A stretch of 64,000 nt of DNA from Moniliophthora roreri (lineage: Eukaryota; Basidiomycota; Agaricomycetes; Agaricales; Marasmiaceae). Location of the stretch: assembly GCA_001466705.2 (NCBI GenBank), contig LATX02000057.1:186001-250000 (forward strand). The letters run 5' to 3'. Below the pieces are notes generated by a model. It was not told the origin of the DNA, ran no database searches, and saw only the letters and a program-made list of their open reading frames with translations. Shown one piece after another: positions 57,596 to 64,000 of the stretch; position 1 is the stretch's first letter; the number at the start of each line of letters is the position of its first letter. Made by a program: the position numbers and the translations under genes.

Positions 57596-60500
57596 ATGGC
57601 TCGAGGTCGCGGATTTGGACTCAAAAGCGGAAGTAACACGAGGTTTCGCGGCGGAGGTGGTGGTCGAGGACGTGGTCGAGGTGGTGGCCGAGGTGGTGGC
57701 AAATCCGGAGATTCCAATGCACCCAGACGCGAAGATGATGGAACACAGTTGGCAGAGAAGTTTGAGAGGATAAAGCTAAATGATGAGATTGATGAAAAGC
57801 TTGGGTTTGGGTTGGTACAAGAGGGTCCTGCTAGGGAAGGGTGGTTGGTTAATATGCACCCGGTACTCTTTTTGTTTGAAACTTGATGACATGCGGATTT
57901 TGACTCTGATTTACAGACGACAGTGAAAGATCCTGATTGGCCTGGAGGGAGAGCAGCAGTGGATTATTATTTCATTCAGGACGACGGGTCGATGTTCAAA
58001 GCGACGTATATGTATGACCCGTATTTCTGTATTGCTTGCAAGGTAGGTTATTTTTGATTTCGAAACCTTTACCTTCAACTGAGCGACTTTAGGTCGGCAT
58101 GGAGAGTACCATCGAAGAATGGTTACACAAGAAGTACGAAGGAGTTATTTTGCGGATAATACGCGACAGGAAAGAAGACCTCAAGCTGCCTAATCATCTT
58201 ATGGGTCATCGCAGACTCTATTTAAAGCTCTGTTTTCGCAACATCACCGACCTGCTCACCGTTCGACGCGACTTGATGCCACTGGCCCTTGCCAACAGTG
58301 CCAAACGGGATGCTGTGGACGCCTATGCGGAGGTTGTGAATGCTACCTCCGGCAGTGCTGGCATCGATATTTCTATCGATGAAGAGTCTGGATGGTTAGG
58401 AGGGGGAGGTTCCAACAGGGCGATAGGCTCTAAAGAGGATCCTCGAGATGGTATCATCGACATTCGAGAGTACGACGTTCCGTATTACCTCCGAGTAGCC
58501 ATCGACAACGAAATACGTGTTGGATTGTGGTATGCTGTCACGTTCACTGAGGGACAACCCAGCTTCAAACACCTCACTGAGCGTGTCAAGCGTGCGGATC
58601 CGGTGGTTATGGCATTCGATATAGAAACGACGAAGGCTCCCCTCAAGTTTCCTGACCAGGCCATTGACCAGGTCATGATGATTTCATACATGGTGGATGG
58701 TCAAGGTTATCTGATCACCAACCGGGAGATTGTCAGCGAAGACATTGAGGATTTCGAGTATACACCGAAGGAAGGGTACGAGGGTCCCTTCATCATCTTC
58801 AATGAGCCAGATGAGGTGAGTTTCAGTTAAAGGTAAAAGGATGACATTCAATTGACTTGTATTTATCTTAGGCTGCGACCATTAAACGGTTCTTCTCTCA
58901 TATTCAGGAAGTCAAGCCTGCGGTCATGGCCACATTCAACGGAGACTTCTTCGATTTTCCATTCTTGGATGCGCGTGCTAAAGCGAATGGCATCAACATG
59001 TTCTTTGAAACAGGCTTTGCTAAAGACGCGGAAGACGAGTATAAGTGCAGAACATGCGTACATATGGACTGCTTTAGATGGGTGAAACGCGACTCGTACC
59101 TCCCCCAGGGTAGTCAAGGTCTGAAAGCCGTAACGACAGCAAAACTGGGCTATAATCCCATTGAGCTCGATCCCGAACTCATGACCCCGTGAGTCTCTAC
59201 AAAGAGAGCTCTCGCTCTGCTTCTCCTGACATCTCAACAGATATGCGATGGAACAGCCGCAAGTACTTGCGCAGTATTCCGTCTCCGATGCCGTTGCAAC
59301 ATATTACCTTTACATGAAATATGTTCACCCGTTCATCTTCTCTCTTTGTAACATCATTCCTCTCAATCCCGACGAGGTACTCCGCAAAGGTAGCGGTACC
59401 TTGTGCGAGACCCTTCTGATGGTATGTATCTCCCTCTGCTTACTACGACCTGAGTGATGTACTCGTTTACAGGTTGAAGCCTACCGAGCTCACATCATTA
59501 TGCCGAATAAGCACGCAGAGGAGCATGGAAATTTCTATGACGGCCACCTTCTCGCTTCTGAAACTTATGTTGGTGGTCACGTAGAAGCTCTGGAGGCAGG
59601 CGTCTTCCGCAGTGACATCCCGACCGACTTTAAGATAACCCCGTCGGCAGTCCAAAAGGTGCGTCAAAGAACTCGATGTATCCGGATATGAGCTCACGTA
59701 GATCTTTAGCTGATAGATGATCTGGATGCTGCTCTCACGTTTTGCATCGTGGAGGAATCCAAGGCCTCTATAGACGATGTTACCAACTATGACGAAGTCA
59801 AGGACGAAATTCAAGCTGCACTCGAGATTCTTCGCGACAATCCTAAACGAACGGATAACCCGTTGATCTATCATCTGGATGTTGCTGCCATGTACCCCAA
59901 CATCATGTTGTCCAACCGTCTACAGCCAGATTCAATGGTGGACGAGTCCGTCTGTGCCGTCTGTGATTACAACCGGCCGGGAAAGACTTGTGATCGTCGC
60001 TTGGAGTGGGCATGGAGGGGAGAATTCTTCCCAGCTCATCGAGATGAATACAACATGATCCGGCATGCGCTCAATCAAGAGACATTTCCCGCGAAGCGAC
60101 CTGGCGGACCCCAACGACGATACGCTGATCTCACACCTGCCGAGCAAACAGCGTTGCTACACAAGCGTCTGGGAGACTACTCGAGAAAGGTCTACAAGAA
60201 GACAAAGGACACAAAGGTCGAGAGGCGTGAATCTATCGTCTGCCAGCGGGAGAATCCATTCTACGTGGACACCGTCCGTAGGTTCCGTGATCGACGTTAC
60301 GAGTACAAAGGGCTTCACAAGACGTGGAAGAAGAACCTTGACAACGTCGTCAGCGAAGGCCGTTCTATTGCCGAAGTTGACGAGGCGAAAAAGATGATCG
60401 TGCTTTATGATTCCCTGCAGCTCGCGCACAAATGTATCCTGAACTCGTTCTATGGATACGTTATGCGGAAAGGTGCGCGATGGCATTCTATGGAGATGGC

Positions 60501-63500
60501 AGGAATTACTTGTTTGACTGGTGCAACCATCATTCAAATGGCGCGGGCTCTCGTCGAGCAGATTGGACGTCCTCTCGAGCTGGACACGGATGGTATTTGG
60601 TGCATGCTTCCCGGTGTATTCCCCGAAAACTTCAAGTTCAAGCTATCGAATGGGAAGGCGATCGGGTTCTCATATCCTTGCACCATGCTCAACCACCTCG
60701 TACATGCGCAGTTCACGAATCACCAATACCACGATCTAGATCCCGAGACTGGTCTGTACAAGGTGCATAGCGAGAACTCGATCTTCTTTGAACTCGACGG
60801 ACCATATAAAGCTATGATCCTGCCTTCTTCTAAGGAAGAGGACAAGCTGCTCAAAAAGCGATATGCCGTCTTCAATGATGATGGGTCTTTAGCCGAGTTG
60901 AAGGGTTTTGAAGTGAAGCGTCGTGGAGAGTTGCAGCTGATTAAGATTTTCCAGTCTCAGCTCTTCGAAAAGTTCCTCCTCGGCACGACTACCGAAGAGT
61001 GCTACGCAGCCGTTGCAGAGGTGGCTGATCAATGGCTCGACATCCTTTTCAGCAAAGCCGTTGACCTTGAAGATGAGGAGCTTGTCGAGCTCATCGCAGA
61101 GAACAGGAGCATGTCGAAGACACTGGCAGAATACGGCAGTCAGAAGTCCACTTCAATCAGTACTGCTCGTCGTTTAGCTGAATTCCTGGGCGATCAGATG
61201 GTGAAAGACAAGGGTCTCGCGTGTAAATTCATCATTTCTGCTCGACCCGCTGGAGCACCTGTCACTGAAAGGGCGATCCCGGTCGCTATCTTCTCTGCCG
61301 AAGAATCTGTCAAGCGTACATATCTTCGGAAATGGTTGAAAGACAACAGTCTTGTTGACTTTGACCTGCGGTCCATTTTGGATTGGCAGTACTACATCGA
61401 ACGTCTTGGCTCTGTTATCCAGAAATTGATCACGATTCCGGCTGCAATGCAGAAGGTTTCCAACCCCGTACCTCGAATCCATCATCCAGACTGGTTGCAC
61501 AGACGCGTTGCCAATCAGGTGGACAAGTTCAAACAGAACAAACTGACTGACTTCTTCAAGCCCGCTGGCGAGCAAGACTCCTCTCAGGAACGTCCAATTC
61601 GGGACATTGAAGATATCGAAGGAGATTCGCAGCCTGGCAGACTACATCTCGCACCGACCGAGCGTAAGTTCATCCGGCAGGTGACCCCAGAGCCTGAAGA
61701 GGATGATGTCCTGAAGAAACCTGTACCCAATCCATATATCAACTACTCTGCATGGATCAAGGCTATGCGGCCGAGGTGGAAGCTCCGCCGCGAAGGAACT
61801 TCGGCTACCTCATCTGCAGTTGTACCTTCCATGTTCAACAATGTCAAAGTACGCACCAACCGCAACTGGGATGTTGTGCAGCTTCGTCCTAGTAACACAC
61901 CAGGACGATACATGTTATGGCTGTCTGTAGACGGAGAACTGGCTCCCGTGCCTCTCCGCATTCCTCGTGAATTTTATGTCCACATGCGAACACCGAATGA
62001 AAACATATTCCGTGCAGGCTCCTACTCGTTCGAACGAGTTACGCGAAACCTTCCTCGGGATTTACCTTGCGCGAACCTTTACAAGGTCACCGTTCGTGAG
62101 GATACTTATCAGGAGATCCGTGAACATTTCATTGATCTTGCGAGTGATCCGAACGTAGATGGTGTTTTCGAGCTACAGGTGTGTGCTGAAGCATTCTGTT
62201 CATTACATTGATTGACCTATCGCAAGGTTCCTTTGGTCGTCAGAGCCTTGTTGAAGTTCGGACGTACCTGTGAAAGTCGTGATATTGGCATGTCTTTAAA
62301 CCGGGCACAGACAGTAGGACTTGATCTACATCAGCTTGACAGTCCACTCTCGTCCACTTCTCGTCCAAAGTATCTCAACGGAGGCAAAGGCGGGAACTAT
62401 ATTTTTCTCTATCATGCATGCTCAGCTAATGCACCACTCCACGTGTTTGCCCTATTCTACCCGACTGGAGCTGTCAAGCTACACATTGTTGACCCAGCCA
62501 CCCGTCGGCAACCCATCGCACGCCTGGCAGAAACTTATGTTGACCTTCGACAGAAGAGGTTGCAAAACTATGGCAAAAGTCGTAGCCTCGCCTACCCTGA
62601 ATCTCGAGAATTCAATACAACTTATCATTCCACCGATCTCACAGCACTCAAAGCCATCTCCCGCGAACTTGGATTACACGAAAACAAGTCGTACACTGTT
62701 GTTTTATCCAGTAGTAAAGACGATGACTACTTCATTCACCACCTTCCTAAACTCGTCAATTTCCCTGTCTTGTCGATGTCCAAGGCGAAATCTGCACATA
62801 CCTTGGACGTGTTTCCTTGGCAATCGCATGTTGCTCAAAAGATGCTTGACAGATATCTCTCCCTTGCATCATGGTTGGACCGACTGGTAGTCCTTGCAGA
62901 CTACTATGATATTCCCATCGGGCACATTGAGGGTGATCAACCCCTCTTCACCGCGGACGTGACGTTTGCGAGAAGGCTGGTCCAGCAGGATATAGTATTG
63001 TGGTGGTCCCCTAGTGATAAACCAGATCTGGGAGGTATTGAGAACGACAAAAGGCCAACAGACGAGTTGCCCAATACCGAGTTTCTTGTTTCAGGCATCT
63101 ACCCCAATGTCTGCCTCGAACTCACAGTCCGAAACCTTGCCGTGAACAGTGTCATTCACTCTGTTGTTGTGAACGAATTAGAGGGCTCGGGTGGGACGAC
63201 TGCATTCGATAGTGTTTCCAAGACTCTTGACGAGTACGCGGAGGGTACAGGCTCTCGTGACCTCACGTTGGGTGAATCGAATGTCTCTTCGCATACCTTC
63301 AGCATACTCAAGAATATGGTCCGTGGATGGCTCCTCGACAGGATATCTAGCAATGAAACAAGTCCTGCCACACTCTCCATTGACCACTTCTGGCGCTGGA
63401 TATCTTCCAGTGCTTCAAACATGTACGACTCAAGCATACACCGGTTCGTTCACGGTCTCATGCGCAAAACATTTGTACAACTCCTTGCCGAGTTCAAGAG

Positions 63501-64000
63501 ACTCGGCTCACACGTAGTGTACGCCGATTTCAGTCGCATACTACTTGGGACTTCTAAACCTCCGGGGACAGCGCATGCTTATGCGACATACATCAACACC
63601 GCAGTCACTTCACACGAGTTATTCCAACATATCTATTTACGCACGGAGCGGTTCTACGACTACCTCGTCTTCATGGACCAAGCCAATATGGGTGGCATCG
63701 TTTGCGAGGATCCGCTCGCGCTAGAGCCTCCAAACGAACTGTCCATCGAGATGCATTGGAACATCGCCGAATTCCTGCCTGTTGCAATTCAGAAACAGTT
63801 CCAAGTGATGGCGCAATACTTCATTGTTGAACTGTTCCTGATAAGACAGAAGGCCAATGAAGTCACGCGTGTACCTCTTCGAGCTATTGAAAACGGTTCA
63901 GTAGCGCCCGATGCAACACAAAGAGATCCGAATCGGAAAAACGAGATGGAAAGGATACAAGAGTTCATTACACGCAAGCTGACAAGGAGGATGCTCAAAA
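57596..64000 (+). CDS. POL2: DNA polymerase epsilon catalytic subunit (continues past right edge)
   Basis: Leading-strand replicative polymerase with proofreading exonuclease. Exons: 57596-57862, 57917-58042, 58093-58815, 58872-59188, 59241-59421, 59473-59658, 59710-62178, 62227 to the edge; about 1,348 residues visible of the usual 2,200 or so. The N-terminus has an RGG-type Gly/Arg-rich leader. Exonuclease: motif I FDIETTK (Asp 307), motif [12 protein letters not shown] (Asp 397), motif [14 protein letters not shown] (Asp 494). Polymerase: motif [12 protein letters not shown] (Asp 657), motif B region [12 protein letters not shown], motif C DTDG (Asp 892 and 894). The four cysteines of the Fe-S cluster in the catalytic domain are present (682, 685, 694, 778). 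The epsilon-specific DTDG and processivity segment [19 protein letters not shown] exclude alpha, delta and zeta. The last exon has entered the inactive C-terminal polymerase half; its zinc-finger end lies beyond the window. Confidence 0.97.

Overview
The window is nuclear DNA of a filamentous basidiomycete, most likely a mushroom-forming Agaricomycete. The evidence is the high density of short introns (about 45-80 nt, GT-AG with one GC-AG), conserved eukaryotic genes (eIF4G, POL2, TIM22, eL33, glutaryl-CoA dehydrogenase, CSC1-type channel), and families known mainly from Agaricomycetes (leader-type F-box proteins, seven-pass orphan membrane proteins, DUF6699-like proteins, cupredoxin-like GPI proteins). 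No tRNA, rRNA, CRISPR array or intact transposon was seen. All gene models were spliced by eye from donor/acceptor sites and reading-frame phase.

Layout. 0-10 kb: the 5' part of a TRK potassium transporter (off the left edge), the complete eIF4G gene, a seven-pass orphan membrane protein (all minus strand) and a plus-strand alpha/beta hydrolase. 10.8-20.2 kb: an accessory stretch with an unnamed small gene, three F-box-type genes, two tandem copies (A and C) of a four-pass membrane protein family, and a DUF6699-like gene. 20.2-22.8 kb holds no supportable gene. 22.8-29.2 kb: a secreted cupredoxin-like GPI protein, a nuclear protein resembling RRN9, and glutaryl-CoA dehydrogenase in 15 exons. 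29.2-38.5 kb is gene-poor, holding only an R2R3 Myb gene and TIM22. 38.5-49 kb is a second accessory stretch: a protein with an NLR-style prion-like N-terminus, copy B of the four-pass family (inverted relative to A), ribosomal protein eL33 (four short exons), and a group of single-pass membrane proteins with PY-type tails plus one decayed copy. 49.9-64 kb is conserved: a mitochondrial RRM-like protein, a small membrane protein divergent from it by 48 bp, a CSC1/OSCA channel, and POL2 running off the right edge.

How the genes relate. Housekeeping blocks at both ends flank roughly 40 kb of lineage-specific genes that have duplicated and decayed locally. Copies A and B share a near-identical tract of about 0.8 kb in opposite orientation, 25 kb apart, while their 5' parts are clearly diverged, which points to gene conversion. 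Three membrane proteins at 44-49 kb have different outer parts but all end in LPxY/PPxY motifs, the type bound by Rsp5/NEDD4 ubiquitin ligases; three F-box genes lie elsewhere in the window. The most novel candidates are this PY-tailed membrane cluster and the stand-alone NLR-like leader protein.
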